DNA from: JAJCYK01 sp965224285
Lineage (GTDB): Bacteria > Bacteroidota > Bacteroidia > Cytophagales > Cyclobacteriaceae
Length of the DNA stretch: 64,000 nt
Direction: 5' to 3'
Assembly (NCBI GenBank): GCA_965224285.1
Contig: OZ245043.1
Coordinates: forward strand, 2,728,001 to 2,792,000
Shown here: positions 9,340 through 18,524 of the stretch, in pieces
Position numbering within the stretch: the stretch's first letter is position 1
How the letters are laid out: every line of letters starts with the position of its first letter
Translations under genes and position numbers: made by a program
Notes under the pieces: generated by a model
Seen by the model: the letters and a program-made list of their open reading frames with translations, nothing else
What the model was told of the DNA's origin: nothing
The model's database searches: none

Positions 9340-10328
9340 AAACGTCTGGATACCATTTCCAGCAGCTCTCTCACGGCCTCACTTTCCATGTCCCATGAAG
9401 TCCGGTTGGAGGAATCTCTTTCCAGAACCCCTAACGCCTCATTATAACTTTTGCATTGGTCAATTTTCTCCATGACTTTGGAAAACTCTTCGGAGTTGCC
9501 GGCATAGAGCTCGTTGACAAACATGAACTTTTGATTTAGCGTCAAGCTTTCTTTTAGGTTCTCCACCTTTTTCTGCTGGTGTTGATCGGCCAGCGTGGTT
9601 TGGACTTTCTGTAACTTGTCATTTAGCGATACAACTTTTTTGGTAAATTGATCATTGACGCTTTTTTTCTGAGGCGATCCATTGGGTGTAGCCGCTACCT
9701 CTTTGCTCTCAAGGCTATCCAGCTGAAGGGGAGCAATACTGCTAAACTCCGCCGAATAACCGTCAACTGCATCCCATTTTTCATCCCATTCTGATTGAAG
9801 CTGGTTTATCCGATCTTGGTATTCGTCATAACTGATTTTCTGCTTACTGTCCCATGATTGCAAGACCTTCTGAAAAAATTCCCCGTTTACCTTTATAAAA
9901 CGTTTTAGCTTAGTCAGTTCACTAAGCTCCATAGTCTTGATGTGATCCGGCCAAAGGAATTTGCCAAAATAGGAAATTGGATGATAAACCTGGTACATGG
10001 TTTCTTCTACGGATTGCTGTAATACCGGTCTTATGCTACCCTTATCCAGTCTAATGTGCTGGGACAGTACATCCATAAAAGCTTTAAGGGCAGCCTGTAC
10101 TGCAGGATCGGTGTAATCAAAATAAGGGCTTTCCAGTTTACCAATTTCCGCTTCCCATTGCAGGAAAATATTCTTCAACAAATTGTAGCTCACCTGCTTG
10201 TGAGCACCCAACTCCATCAGATCGTTACCAGTGAGGTATTCCCGATCTTTAAATGCCTGTTCTAATACCTGGTTTGTGTAGGTAGCGGCATAGGATTTCA
10301 AATAATCCCTATTAATTTTACCTGCCAT
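9336..10328 (-). CDS. Conserved Bacteroidota protein of unknown function
   Basis: I do not recognise a function. The frame can extend to 10403, but I choose the ATG at 10326-10328 (330 residues, MAGKINRDYLKSY) because the longer version overlaps the start of the divergent ferredoxin gene. The protein looks soluble: no signal peptide or membrane segment, a charged middle rich in Lys, Glu and Gln that may be coiled coil (about 210-260), and a C-terminal block (LNQKFMFVNELYAGN, then WDMESEAVRELLEMVSRRF). I recall that block from other Bacteroidota hypothetical proteins. Its last 4 bases overlap rodA. Confidence 0.75.
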   Translation of the reverse strand: MAGKINRDYLKSYAATYTNQVLEQAFKDREYLTGNDLMELGAHKQVSYNLLKNIFLQWEAEIGKLESPYFDYTDPAVQAALKAFMDVLSQHIRLDKGSIRPVLQQSVEETMYQVYHPISYFGKFLWPDHIKTMELSELTKLKRFIKVNGEFFQKVLQSWDSKQKISYDEYQDRINQLQSEWDEKWDAVDGYSAEFSSIAPLQLDSLESKEVAATPNGSPQKKSVNDQFTKKVVSLNDKLQKVQTTLADQHQQKKVENLKESLTLNQKFMFVNELYAGNSEEFSKVMEKIDQCKSYNEALGVLERDSSNRTSWDMESEAVRELLEMVSRRF

Positions 10329-10389
10329 ATTACTAAAGGTAATTATTGATCCATCACGTTCAGATGAATTTTGTGTAAAATTAAACATA

Positions 10390-10716
10390 ATGCCAAGAAT
10401 CATAATTAAAAATCTGAATAATAGAAGGATACAAACTACTATTAATAACTGTGGTACGGTTTTAAATATTATCCATAACCATCAAATTGATTGGCTTCAC
10501 TCCTGTGGGGGTAAGGGCCGGTGTACATCCTGTAAAATGATTGTATTGCAAGGACAGCACTGCCTCAGCCCACCAACTGCCGCGGAGATGAACTATAAAC
10601 AGATAGGGCTACTTAATTCCGATGAAAGATTGGCTTGTCAATGTCGTTTGGCTGGAGACATTATCATTATGGTGCCAAACAGCGGCAAGCTTCCTCATTT
10701 GAGATATACTGACTAA
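10390..10716 (+). CDS. [2Fe-2S] ferredoxin
   Basis: Small electron carrier of 108 residues with a plant/adrenodoxin-type fold. The cluster ligands are seen in CGGKGRCTSC (CxxxxxCxxC) and a fourth Cys in ERLACQC. The protein ends shortly after the typical GDIIIMVP strand. The partner reductase is not in the neighbourhood. It starts divergently from the unknown gene at 9336-10328 and ends 1 base before thymidine kinase. Confidence 0.92.
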   Translation: MPRIIIKNLNNRRIQTTINNCGTVLNIIHNHQIDWLHSCGGKGRCTSCKMIVLQGQHCLSPPTAAEMNYKQIGLLNSDERLACQCRLAGDIIIMVPNSGKLPHLRYTD

Positions 10717-10717
10717 A

Positions 10718-11308
10718 GTGTTTATTGAACCCTATAATCGAAACAAACCAGATCAAGACCGGTCAAGCGGGTGGATCGAGGTCATCTGCGGCTCTATGTT
10801 CTCCGGGAAAACTGAAGAACTCATCAGACGACTCAAAAGGGCGCTGATCGCCAAGCAACAGGTGGAGATTTTTAAGCCTTTGATAGATGACCGTTATCAC
10901 AGGGATCATGTAATCTCGCATGACGAAAGTTCCATCCGGTCCACGGCGGTAAATTTCGCCCAGGACATACTACTCCAAGCGGGAAATTGTCAGGTGGTTG
11001 GCATTGACGAGCTGCAGTTTTTTGATAAGGATATAGTGCATGTATGCGTAAAGTTGGCGGACTCCGGCGCCAGGGTGATCGCAGCAGGGTTGGACATGGA
11101 TTTTCAGGGAAATCCCTTCGGTCCCATGCCAGATTTGATGGCGGTAGCGGAATATGTGACCAAAGTACACGCTATTTGCGTCCGGTGTGGAGACATTGCT
11201 TCTTACAGCTATCGCACAGATCCCGCCAAGGAACAGGTGATGGTAGGTCATCACGGTGCGTATGAAGCAAGATGCAGAGGTTGTTTTAATTTGGGTTCCA
11301 AAGCTTGA
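10718..11308 (+). CDS. tdk: Thymidine kinase (TK1 type)
   Basis: Phosphorylates thymidine to dTMP in the salvage pathway. The 196-residue protein carries the Walker A loop GSMFSGKT at 25-32, the catalytic acidic motif DELQFFD (Asp97, Glu98), the lasso region GLDMDFQGNPFGPMPDLM, and a structural zinc site from CVRC and CRGC near the C-terminus. The start is GTG at 10718, 1 base after the ferredoxin stop. Its stop overlaps the TTG start of porZ. Confidence 0.96.
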   Translation: MFIEPYNRNKPDQDRSSGWIEVICGSMFSGKTEELIRRLKRALIAKQQVEIFKPLIDDRYHRDHVISHDESSIRSTAVNFAQDILLQAGNCQVVGIDELQFFDKDIVHVCVKLADSGARVIAAGLDMDFQGNPFGPMPDLMAVAEYVTKVHAICVRCGDIASYSYRTDPAKEQVMVGHHGAYEARCRGCFNLGSKA

Positions 11309-13587
11309 AATATTTTCATTGGTTTTTATTGACCGGCATGAGCCTGGGGCATCTCTCCCTGAGAGCTCAAAGTGATATCCCTATCGGCGCCTGGCGCACT
11401 CATTTTAGCTTCAGGGACAATCACTCAATAATAACAACCGAAAAAAGAGTTTACAGTGCCGGCAGTAATAGTCTCTTTTATTACGATCGGATGGACGGCA
11501 GTTTAAATCAAATCAGCAAGATTGATGGACTTAGTGAAACAGATATTCGGGATATTGGCTATCATGACCGCACTGAGACCTTCTTGATCGCCTACGGCAA
11601 TGGAGTAATTGACCTGTTGAGGGATAACCGCATTACAGTAATTGACGACTTACGATTAAATGCCGCTGCACAGGAAATTGTCATCTCGGATATGGACTTT
11701 TTACAAGAACTTGCCTACTTGTCTTCAAACATCGGGGTGATCGTTCTGGACCTGGTCAAGCAGGAGATCCGGGAGGTGTACCAAAATATAGGCCCCGGGG
11801 GAACTGAGTTAACGGTTAATGGTGCGGCAATTATAAATGACAGCTTATTTATAGCCACTGATCAGGGGGTAATGGGTGGCTCTTTGAGCCCCAGCGTCAA
11901 CCTATTGGATTTCAACAATTGGAGGAGATTTGATAGTTCTGATGGGTTACCTTCAACTGAAACACAGGCGATTCAAGCCTTTAACGACAGGATATGGGCG
12001 GCTATTGATTTTACCGGGATCTATTATTACCAAGGTCAAACCTGGCAGCAATTTAATCTTGACCTCACAAATCCGGTACAATGTATGACAGCCAACCCGG
12101 ACGAGTTGATTATTACCACTGATGAAAATCTGATGGTGATATCTCCGGATGAGGACCTAAAGGTGATTGATCATCCCTTGTTTAATAATCCCCGATGTGC
12201 GGTGAGAGATCAGGGTATTCTCTGGGTGGCTGATAGTATCAACGGATTAATAAGCAATATGGGAAATGAATACCTTAGCCTATTTCCCAACGGCCCTTTT
12301 ACTGATCAACTGGATCAGGCACGGTTCCTGGATGAACATATAGTATCCCTGGGCGCTGGCTATGACCCTTTCCGCAGGCCTATGAACAATACCAAGGGCT
12401 TTAACTTTTTTAAAGAGGGCGGCTGGGAGAATTTTAATGATACGGGGGCGGAAAAGGTCACCAATTTTCCGCCAATACCCAATCTGGTTGATGTGACCTG
12501 GTCGGATAATTTATGGTATTTCGCCTCTTTCGGAGCTGGAATAGTGCAGTGGGATGAGGAGAATAATATTACTGTTCTAGACCACGAAACTCCAGGGAGC
12601 ACTTTGATAGCTACCGGTCTCCCCAATAATCAAAATGTTCTGATCAGCGGAGTTGAAAGAGATACTCAAGGGAATATATGGGCATTAAACTACGGGAATC
12701 CATTTCCGCTACATCGGTTTCAACCACTGGAAAACCAGTGGACGGCATTCAGCAGTTCCTTCTCTGCCGGTCGATTTGCGCTTGATCTGGATTTAACCGA
12801 AGCAGGAGAATTTTGGCTCACCCTTGATCCCAAAAACGGAGGCGGTATCTTGGTGTTAAATCCGGAATCAGGTCAGGAAAGGTGGCTGAAAGAGGATCCG
12901 GGGGAAGGAGGACTTCCCAGTAATCGGGTACTCGACCTTGCCATTGATCTGGAAGGTCAGATTTGGGTAGGCACAGATGAGGGGATTGCCCTTTTCCCAT
13001 TTCCGTTTGACCTGCTAAGTCGCCCCCAGGTTGATGCCCAGACAATTTTTATAGACGGCCGGCCGCTGCTAAGGGATCAAACGGTAACCAGTCTGGCAGT
13101 AGACGGAGGTAATAGAAAATGGATAGGCACAGAAAATGGACTTTGGTTATTCAGTGAATTTGGAGACAGTGTGATCCATAATTTTACCAGTAGTAACAGT
13201 CCATTGCCAAATGACCTTATTCTGGATGTGGAATTAAATCCCTCCACCGGTGAAGTCTTCATCGTCACACCCAGTGGTATGGTATCATTTAGAAGTGATG
13301 CCACCAGAGGCACCACTCGCCATCAGCAGGTCAAAATATTTCCAAATCCCGTTACCCGTGATTTTACGGGATCAGTGGGAATTTCAGGCCTGACCAATAA
13401 TAGCGTGATTAAAATTACTGATATCACTGGTAAATTGGTGTCGGAATTCAGAGCTAACGGAGGCACGGCAGCATGGAACGTGGCAGATCTGAGTGGTAGC
13501 CGGGTAAAATCCGGAGTTTATCTGGTGTTCAGCAGCAGTATAGATGGAAGTGAAACCTTTGTTGGGAAAATAGCGGTCTTCAATTAA
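11305..13587 (+). CDS. porZ: PorZ-like type IX secretion protein with beta-propeller and sorting domain
   Basis: A secreted 760-residue protein. A short signal peptide (about 1-22, ending LRAQ) is followed by two propeller domains; the N-terminal IGAWRTHFSFRDN block and NSLFYYDRMDGSLNQISKIDGLSETDI are typical of PorZ. Two-component-regulator style propeller repeats follow. The end (KIFPNPVTRDF, ITDITGKLV, GVYLVF) is a type A T9SS sorting domain. In Porphyromonas gingivalis PorZ is a surface component of the sortase complex. The start is TTG at 11305 within the tdk stop. Porz beside recO is an arrangement I recall from other Bacteroidota. Confidence 0.88.
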   Translation: MKYFHWFLLTGMSLGHLSLRAQSDIPIGAWRTHFSFRDNHSIITTEKRVYSAGSNSLFYYDRMDGSLNQISKIDGLSETDIRDIGYHDRTETFLIAYGNGVIDLLRDNRITVIDDLRLNAAAQEIVISDMDFLQELAYLSSNIGVIVLDLVKQEIREVYQNIGPGGTELTVNGAAIINDSLFIATDQGVMGGSLSPSVNLLDFNNWRRFDSSDGLPSTETQAIQAFNDRIWAAIDFTGIYYYQGQTWQQFNLDLTNPVQCMTANPDELIITTDENLMVISPDEDLKVIDHPLFNNPRCAVRDQGILWVADSINGLISNMGNEYLSLFPNGPFTDQLDQARFLDEHIVSLGAGYDPFRRPMNNTKGFNFFKEGGWENFNDTGAEKVTNFPPIPNLVDVTWSDNLWYFASFGAGIVQWDEENNITVLDHETPGSTLIATGLPNNQNVLISGVERDTQGNIWALNYGNPFPLHRFQPLENQWTAFSSSFSAGRFALDLDLTEAGEFWLTLDPKNGGGILVLNPESGQERWLKEDPGEGGLPSNRVLDLAIDLEGQIWVGTDEGIALFPFPFDLLSRPQVDAQTIFIDGRPLLRDQTVTSLAVDGGNRKWIGTENGLWLFSEFGDSVIHNFTSSNSPLPNDLILDVELNPSTGEVFIVTPSGMVSFRSDATRGTTRHQQVKIFPNPVTRDFTGSVGISGLTNNSVIKITDITGKLVSEFRANGGTAAWNVADLSGSRVKSGVYLVFSSSIDGSETFVGKIAVFN

Positions 13588-13589
13588 AC

Positions 13590-14285
13590 ATGATCATCAA
13601 GACCAGGGGCATAGTATTACGGTATATCCGGTATCGTGAAACATCTATTATTCTAAACATATTTACCGAGGAGATCGGACTGCAAAGCTATATTGTAAAT
13701 GGGGTGCGTTCATTGCGCAGCAAACGCACCAGCATTGCATTATATCAGCCGCTTAATCTCCTGGATCTGGTGGTATATTTCAAAGAGACAGCCAACTTAC
13801 AGAGGGTGTCTGAAGCCAAATGCCAGTACCCTCATATATCGATACCCGTTAATCACAAAAAATCAGCTATGGCGCTGTTTTTGGTGGAAGTTCTAATGAA
13901 ATCCCTTAAAGAGCAAGCTGAAAACCGCCCACTGTTCTCTTTTCTCTGGGAGGGAATTCTGGAACTGGATCAGGCTGATCATAATTTTGAGAATCATCAC
14001 CTGATCTTCCTGAGCAAGCTCAGTCACTTCCTGGGGTTTGGCACCAATGATGCCCGGGAAATCTCCCACCAATTACAAGCCATGGAGCACGCCCCAAAAG
14101 TCGGTATCCTGGAACAGGAGCTATTACAATGCCTATTGCAAGCAGAGTTCAGCAGTTCACCCAAATTAAATTATGCTCAGCGCCAGGCAGTCCTGGATAT
14201 TTTGGTGTGGTTTTATCAATGGCATATTGATCGCTTTTTGCCCCTCAAATCGGTTCCCGTTTTAAATCAGATTTTTAAACCCTAA
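13590..14285 (+). CDS. recO: DNA repair protein RecO
   Basis: Mediator of RecA loading in the RecFOR pathway. The N-terminal OB fold is visible (IIKTRGIVLRYIRYRETSIILNIFTEEIGL, then the NGVRS loop), followed by a helical C-terminal domain. No four-Cys zinc finger is seen, which is not unusual outside Firmicutes and Deinococcus. It has 231 residues and starts 2 bases after porZ. Confidence 0.93.
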   Translation: MIIKTRGIVLRYIRYRETSIILNIFTEEIGLQSYIVNGVRSLRSKRTSIALYQPLNLLDLVVYFKETANLQRVSEAKCQYPHISIPVNHKKSAMALFLVEVLMKSLKEQAENRPLFSFLWEGILELDQADHNFENHHLIFLSKLSHFLGFGTNDAREISHQLQAMEHAPKVGILEQELLQCLLQAEFSSSPKLNYAQRQAVLDILVWFYQWHIDRFLPLKSVPVLNQIFKP

Positions 14286-14295
14286 GCAAGGGTTT
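14277..14295. terminator. Hairpin between convergent recO and lipoprotein gene
   Basis: Perfect 7-base inverted repeat AAACCCT / AGGGTTT with a 5-base loop AAGCA, overlapping the recO stop codon. Neither strand has a good T tract after the stem, so it may be a weak or processing hairpin rather than a true intrinsic terminator. Confidence 0.4.
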
Positions 14296-14307
14296 GAATG
14301 AAGAGCA

Positions 14308-15126
14308 TTAAGCACTACCGGAAGTAAGGGTAATGGTTCTCTCCACCACATTAAAGGGGCCAGGAATCGGATTACCAGCAGCATCGAGTAACTCCAGCTT
14401 AATAGTGTTTTCACCCATAGGAAGACCTTCTATGAAATAGGGCTTCCACTCATCGATGGTAAACTCCTGATCGTTAATAGTGGCCCTAACCTTATTGCCA
14501 TCGGCCGACAGCTCCGTATTGATCAAATAGAAGTCCAGCAGGATCTTTTCGGTGTCTGCTCCCTGGTATTCGCCCTTTGGTCGGCTGTAGAACATGTGGG
14601 GAGCCGTAAGATCAGCTTCTTCAAATTCCCCTTCACCAACGGTGAATTGCCGTAAATTATAGGCGCCGTAGTGCTTCAAACTTTCGTGGTAGGATCTTGA
14701 AATAAAGGAAAGTGCCACGTAGTGTCCAGCCTCCAATTCTTTTTCAAACTTTGGTTCATAGTGTGCGCTGTAGGGCTCGTTGTTTAATATCAAGTGTATG
14801 TGCTGACCTTTTGCTGAATTAGCGCATTTTTTTATATCGGCATCCAGTGTCTGATCCCCAAGCTGGTAGTTTTTGACATTATACTCGAAAGCTACAGGGC
14901 CCACTTGATAGTTCTGGGACTCAGCCGGAGATATCATTTCTAAACCAGAATCGGGAAAATCCGGTGAGCTCACTTCAGTAATGGTGATCTCGGGTACAGA
15001 ACTTGTCTCTTCCATGTTCTCCTCTTCGGAGTTGTCTGCCTGTTGATCAGAGGAAGTATTCCCGCATCCCCAAAGGAGCAGTATACTGAGGGAAAGAAGA
15101 AGATTATGGTAGTATATGATTTTCAT
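14308..15126 (-). CDS. Predicted lipoprotein of unknown function
   Basis: A 272-residue protein with a hydrophobic N-terminus and a probable lipobox LLWGC (Cys21), then an acidic low-complexity linker rich in Glu, Ser and Asp (about 25-45). The folded part contains KGQHIHLILNNEPYSAHYEP and a C-terminal region that looks like an Ig-type fold (ATINDQEFTIDEWKPYFIEGLPMGENTIKLELLDAAGN). I recall similar Bacteroidota proteins being labelled phosphopeptide-binding, without evidence of function visible here. The His in QHIHL suggests a possible metal or ligand site, but that is a guess. Confidence 0.75.
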   Translation of the reverse strand: MKIIYYHNLLLSLSILLLWGCGNTSSDQQADNSEEENMEETSSVPEITITEVSSPDFPDSGLEMISPAESQNYQVGPVAFEYNVKNYQLGDQTLDADIKKCANSAKGQHIHLILNNEPYSAHYEPKFEKELEAGHYVALSFISRSYHESLKHYGAYNLRQFTVGEGEFEEADLTAPHMFYSRPKGEYQGADTEKILLDFYLINTELSADGNKVRATINDQEFTIDEWKPYFIEGLPMGENTIKLELLDAAGNPIPGPFNVVERTITLTSGSA

Positions 15127-15184
15127 GTTTATGCGCTAATTTTTGGTGCTGAATAAAGTTCTTCTAAATTTATAGAAATATATC

Positions 15185-15213
15185 CAAAGATACAGACCCA
15201 CCATTGACCGAAT
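15185..15213 (-). promoter_or_regulatory. Possible promoter of the lipoprotein gene
   Basis: On the minus strand TATCTTTG (complement of 15185-15192) matches TAnnTTTG exactly. Only a 2-of-3 match (TTC) is found about 20 bases upstream. The predicted leader would be about 55 bases. Confidence 0.35.
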
Positions 15214-15262
15214 GCATATCTGTCGCCCAGCTTCGCACCATTAAAACGGTGGGACCATACCA

Positions 15263-16447
15263 ATGCAAGCTAAAAGGATCCGCTACTATATTTTTTTAAG
15301 AGATGTTCTGATCCTCGCTGTAAGTGCTTTTGGAGGGCCTCAAGCACACCTGGCTATGATGTTCGATATGATGGTAAAAAAACGGGGATATCTCAATGAA
15401 GAGGAATTGATAGAACTTCATGCTCTGTGCCAAATACTTCCGGGGCCTACCTCTACCCAAACCATTACCGCATTGGGTTTTAAGATTGGCGGCCCCAACC
15501 TGGCATATCTTACCTTACTGGTGTGGATGACACCGGCAGTGATCATAATGATCACCGCCGCCATCGTGATCAGTAGTCTGCAGGAGCAAAATATTTCCAT
15601 AGGCTTTACCCAGTACATACAGCCCATGGCGGTGGGTTTTGTTACCTATGCTGCTTATAGGATCAGCGCCAAAGTGGTACATACCCGTACTGCTATGACC
15701 TTAATGGTGATTGCCGCTATTGTATCTTATTTTGTGAAAAACCCCCTGATCTTCCCCTTGATCCTTTTGCTAAGCGGTTCGGTCACCGCCCTAAAGTTCA
15801 AGGCACATCCTAAGGAAAAGGATAAGCAATTAAAGGTTGACTGGCGCAATTTTATTCTGTGGGCTGCAGTATTCAGTTTCTTTGCCATCCTAGGTGGCAT
15901 CACCAGGGAGCGCTCGGTATTATTGTTTGAAAACTTTTATCGAAATGGCAGCTTGATCTTTGGAGGAGGGCAGGTACTAATCCCACTATTGTACACGGAG
16001 TTTGTCGAATTTAAAGATTTCCTCACCTCCGAAGAATTCCTTTCCGGATTTGGTATCGTACAGGCATTACCGGGCCCGGTCTTTTCGTTTTCTTCCTTCA
16101 TAGGTGCTTTAGCTATGCGTGACCTGGGAATATTATGGCAAGTTCTAGGTGGATTGATCGCGGCAGCGGGTATTTTCCTCCCCGGTACATTTCTTATATT
16201 TTTTGTGATCCGCTTTTGGGATCAGCTAAAAAAATACCGGGTGGTAAAAGCTTCGCTGGAGGGAATAAATGCCGCCAGTTCCGGATTAGTTATCGCCGCG
16301 GCTTTCCTGCTATTCCAGCCTATTGAAGCAAATGCCAACGCCATAAACATCAGTATTTTAATAGGTACTTTTATTGTTTTGATGTTTACCAGGATACCGG
16401 CTCCCTTTATCATATTGGCAGGCCTGGCTGCTGGATTTATCTTTTAA
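15263..16447 (+). CDS. chrA: Chromate transporter family (CHR) membrane protein
   Basis: A 394-residue polytopic inner-membrane protein made of two homologous CHR halves. The N-half carries SAFGGPQAHLAMM and LPGPTSTQ; the C-half carries the matching FGGGQVLIPLL and LPGPVFSFSSFIG. Known members export chromate; many homologues have no tested substrate. It stands alone, with no chromate reductase or regulator nearby. The ATG at 15263 fits the start of the first conserved helix. Its TAA overlaps the convergent ldcA stop by 4 bases. Confidence 0.92.
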   Translation: MQAKRIRYYIFLRDVLILAVSAFGGPQAHLAMMFDMMVKKRGYLNEEELIELHALCQILPGPTSTQTITALGFKIGGPNLAYLTLLVWMTPAVIIMITAAIVISSLQEQNISIGFTQYIQPMAVGFVTYAAYRISAKVVHTRTAMTLMVIAAIVSYFVKNPLIFPLILLLSGSVTALKFKAHPKEKDKQLKVDWRNFILWAAVFSFFAILGGITRERSVLLFENFYRNGSLIFGGGQVLIPLLYTEFVEFKDFLTSEEFLSGFGIVQALPGPVFSFSSFIGALAMRDLGILWQVLGGLIAAAGIFLPGTFLIFFVIRFWDQLKKYRVVKASLEGINAASSGLVIAAAFLLFQPIEANANAINISILIGTFIVLMFTRIPAPFIILAGLAAGFIF

Positions 16448-17346
16448 AAGCTCAGGACACTACCGGTTTTATTCACTGTTAATTGGGCAGGGCAACCCAG
16501 GGGGAGCGCCAGATTAGGACTTTGATGCCCAAACGGAAAACCGAAGGCAATGGGAATATCTGTGGGAAAATAGTCAGCTATTAACGCTTCTGCAGAAGTT
16601 CCAAATGACAGCTCACCCTCCTTAATCTTGGTTAAATGACCAACAACCGCTCCCCTCAGGCCTTGCAGTTTACCACAGCGTTTTAATTGTACCATCATGC
16701 GATCAAGGTGATACATGTATTCATCAACTTCCTCCAGGCATAGAATTTTACCGTCAGTGTGGACTTCAGAACTGGTACCGATACTATGAACCAACAGGGA
16801 AAGATTCCCGCCAACCACCGGGGCCTGTATATGGCCGTTACGGTTATTCCGATGGGGTTTCACCTGCAGAATATACTCTTGTTTACCAAAGAGATATTCC
16901 CGTAAGGACTCATAATCCGGTTCAGCCCCGGGATTACCGAATAATTGCGGCATAGTACTATGAACACAGCAATAGCCCTGATTGAGCAGTTGACTGAGCA
17001 AGGCGGTTATATCACTAAAACCGCATATCCACTTTGGTGCAGCTATAAAGCCCCGCCAATCGATTTTGTCCAATATTCTGGTGGTTCCGTAGCCTCCACG
17101 GGCACAGAATATTGCCTTTATGGAAGGACTGTCCAGGGCCTCTTGCAGATCTTCAATCCTCTCTTTATCGCTTCCGGCAAATAATTGGTCCTGACTGAAT
17201 AGTGCCTCACCTATTGTCACTTCCAGTCCCCACGACCTAATAATGCCCAGCGCCTTTTTCACAGACGACTGGTCAACCACCCTGGCAGTAGCTACTACCG
17301 CCACCTGATCGCCATCTCGTAAGAATGATGGTAGCTTAAAATCCAT
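16444..17346 (-). CDS. ldcA: Muramoyltetrapeptide LD-carboxypeptidase (peptidase S66)
   Basis: Removes the terminal D-Ala from tetrapeptide stems during cytoplasmic murein recycling. The Ser-Glu-His triad is visible: Ser111 in GFSDITAL, Glu205/Glu206 in CLEEVDEYMYHLDRMM, and His274 in GFPFGHQSPNLALPLG. The 300 residues match the family and no signal peptide is present, consistent with a cytoplasmic enzyme. It is tail to tail with chrA. Confidence 0.93.
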   Translation of the reverse strand: MDFKLPSFLRDGDQVAVVATARVVDQSSVKKALGIIRSWGLEVTIGEALFSQDQLFAGSDKERIEDLQEALDSPSIKAIFCARGGYGTTRILDKIDWRGFIAAPKWICGFSDITALLSQLLNQGYCCVHSTMPQLFGNPGAEPDYESLREYLFGKQEYILQVKPHRNNRNGHIQAPVVGGNLSLLVHSIGTSSEVHTDGKILCLEEVDEYMYHLDRMMVQLKRCGKLQGLRGAVVGHLTKIKEGELSFGTSAEALIADYFPTDIPIAFGFPFGHQSPNLALPLGCPAQLTVNKTGSVLSF

Positions 17347-17373
17347 ACCTACAAGTTAGGGAATGTGCGGTAC

Positions 17374-17405
17374 AAAAAATAAAACCCCGGTTAATCGCCG
17401 GGGTT
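17374..17405 (-). terminator. Rho-independent terminator of the bamA-ompH block
   Basis: On the minus strand an 8-bp perfect stem (17383-17390 with 17398-17405, arms AACCCCGG/CCGGGGTT, 7-base loop) is followed directly by TTTTATTTTTTG. It lies just downstream of the last OmpH gene and closes the long envelope gene block. Confidence 0.9.
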
Positions 17406-17427
17406 ATAAAGAAGATCAATTTTAGAT

Positions 17428-17961
17428 TTATTCTACGGTCACACCTAATTTAGCCAGTACCAGATTGGAAATATCATCCTCCTCTTCCGCATATAATAAT
17501 ACCGGCACTCCTCCACTGGCATTACTGAACACATGAGTGTACCCATTCTCTTTAGCTACTTCGTCGATGGTGTTTTGAATCTTTTTATAGGCAGGCTCCA
17601 GTAACTCCACCTGCTTTTGTTGCAATGAACGCTCAGCTTCCTGCTGGAATTTTTGAATGGACGCTTGCAGAGTCTGTAATTCCGTTTGTTTGTCATTAAG
17701 GATCACCGGGTCCATGCTTTCCTGGTTGTCCATGAAGGTCTTGTACTTTTCTTCAAACTCCTTCATTTTAGTTTGCAATTGATTCCCAAGCTGCTCCTCA
17801 TGGGTTTTAAGATCAGCTTCAATTTGTTTGGCTTCAGGCAACTTGCTCAGGATATAATCAACATTGGTATATCCGATCTTCAACTCACTGGACTGGGCCT
17901 GTACCGAAAAAGAGGCCAACGCCAGTAAACCTACGATTAGTGATAGTTTATTTAATTTCAT
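17428..17961 (-). CDS. OmpH/Skp family periplasmic chaperone (third copy)
   Basis: A 177-residue Skp-like protein with signal peptide (about 1-22, FSVQAQ), the start of the body KIGYTNVDYILSKLPEAKQIEADLKTH, long coiled-coil helices rich in Gln, Glu and Lys, and a beta-strand return (GYTHVFSNASGG). Skp trimers hold unfolded outer-membrane proteins in the periplasm. It is closely related to the next gene upstream (17993-18508), which points to tandem duplication. It is the last gene before the terminator. Confidence 0.9.
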   Translation of the reverse strand: MKLNKLSLIVGLLALASFSVQAQSSELKIGYTNVDYILSKLPEAKQIEADLKTHEEQLGNQLQTKMKEFEEKYKTFMDNQESMDPVILNDKQTELQTLQASIQKFQQEAERSLQQKQVELLEPAYKKIQNTIDEVAKENGYTHVFSNASGGVPVLLYAEEEDDISNLVLAKLGVTVE

Positions 17962-17992
17962 GTCAATATTCTTTTAATGTTAATGTTATTAT

Positions 17993-18508
17993 CTACTGTT
18001 GTTCAGCATCAACTCCCAGTTTTACCAAAACCAGGTCAGATATATCATTTTCTTTAGATGCATACAACAGGGCCCCATTGTTAAAAACATGGCTAAACCC
18101 ATGCTCCTTGGCAACTACTTTAATAGTGCTGTCAATTTTTTCGTAAATAGGGGATAATAGTTGCAGTTGTTTGTTTTTTATGGATTGCTCAGCTTCACCG
18201 GCAAATTTTTGAATACTTGCCTGCATGGTTTGTAGTTCCTGCTGAGCATCATTGCGGACCACTTCAGTCATGGTATTTTGCGTTTCCATGAAATATTGGT
18301 ATTTACGCTCGAACTCTTCCTGCTTGGATTTTAATTGAGACCCCAGTTGTTCCTGATGGGTCTTAAGGTCTGACTCAATCTGCTTGGCTTCTGGCAGTTT
18401 ACTCAAAATGTAATCCGCATTGGTGTAGCCGATCTTAAGTCCTTGTGCGCTGGCGCTATAACCGAACATTACTAGCACTGCGACTACAATTAATCTGATA
18501 GCTTTCAT
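17993..18508 (-). CDS. OmpH/Skp family periplasmic chaperone (second copy)
   Basis: A 171-residue Skp-like protein with signal peptide (about 1-21, YSASAQ) and a body nearly parallel to the neighbouring copy: KIGYTNADYILSKLPEAKQIESDLKTHQEQLG. The coiled-coil arms carry many Gln, Glu and Lys residues, and the C-terminus DLVLVKLGVDAE mirrors DLVLAKLGVTVE in copy three. The close match suggests a recent duplication within this genus or order. Confidence 0.9.
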   Translation of the reverse strand: MKAIRLIVVAVLVMFGYSASAQGLKIGYTNADYILSKLPEAKQIESDLKTHQEQLGSQLKSKQEEFERKYQYFMETQNTMTEVVRNDAQQELQTMQASIQKFAGEAEQSIKNKQLQLLSPIYEKIDSTIKVVAKEHGFSHVFNNGALLYASKENDISDLVLVKLGVDAEQQ

Positions 18509-18524
18509 TCTATTTTGATTTATC

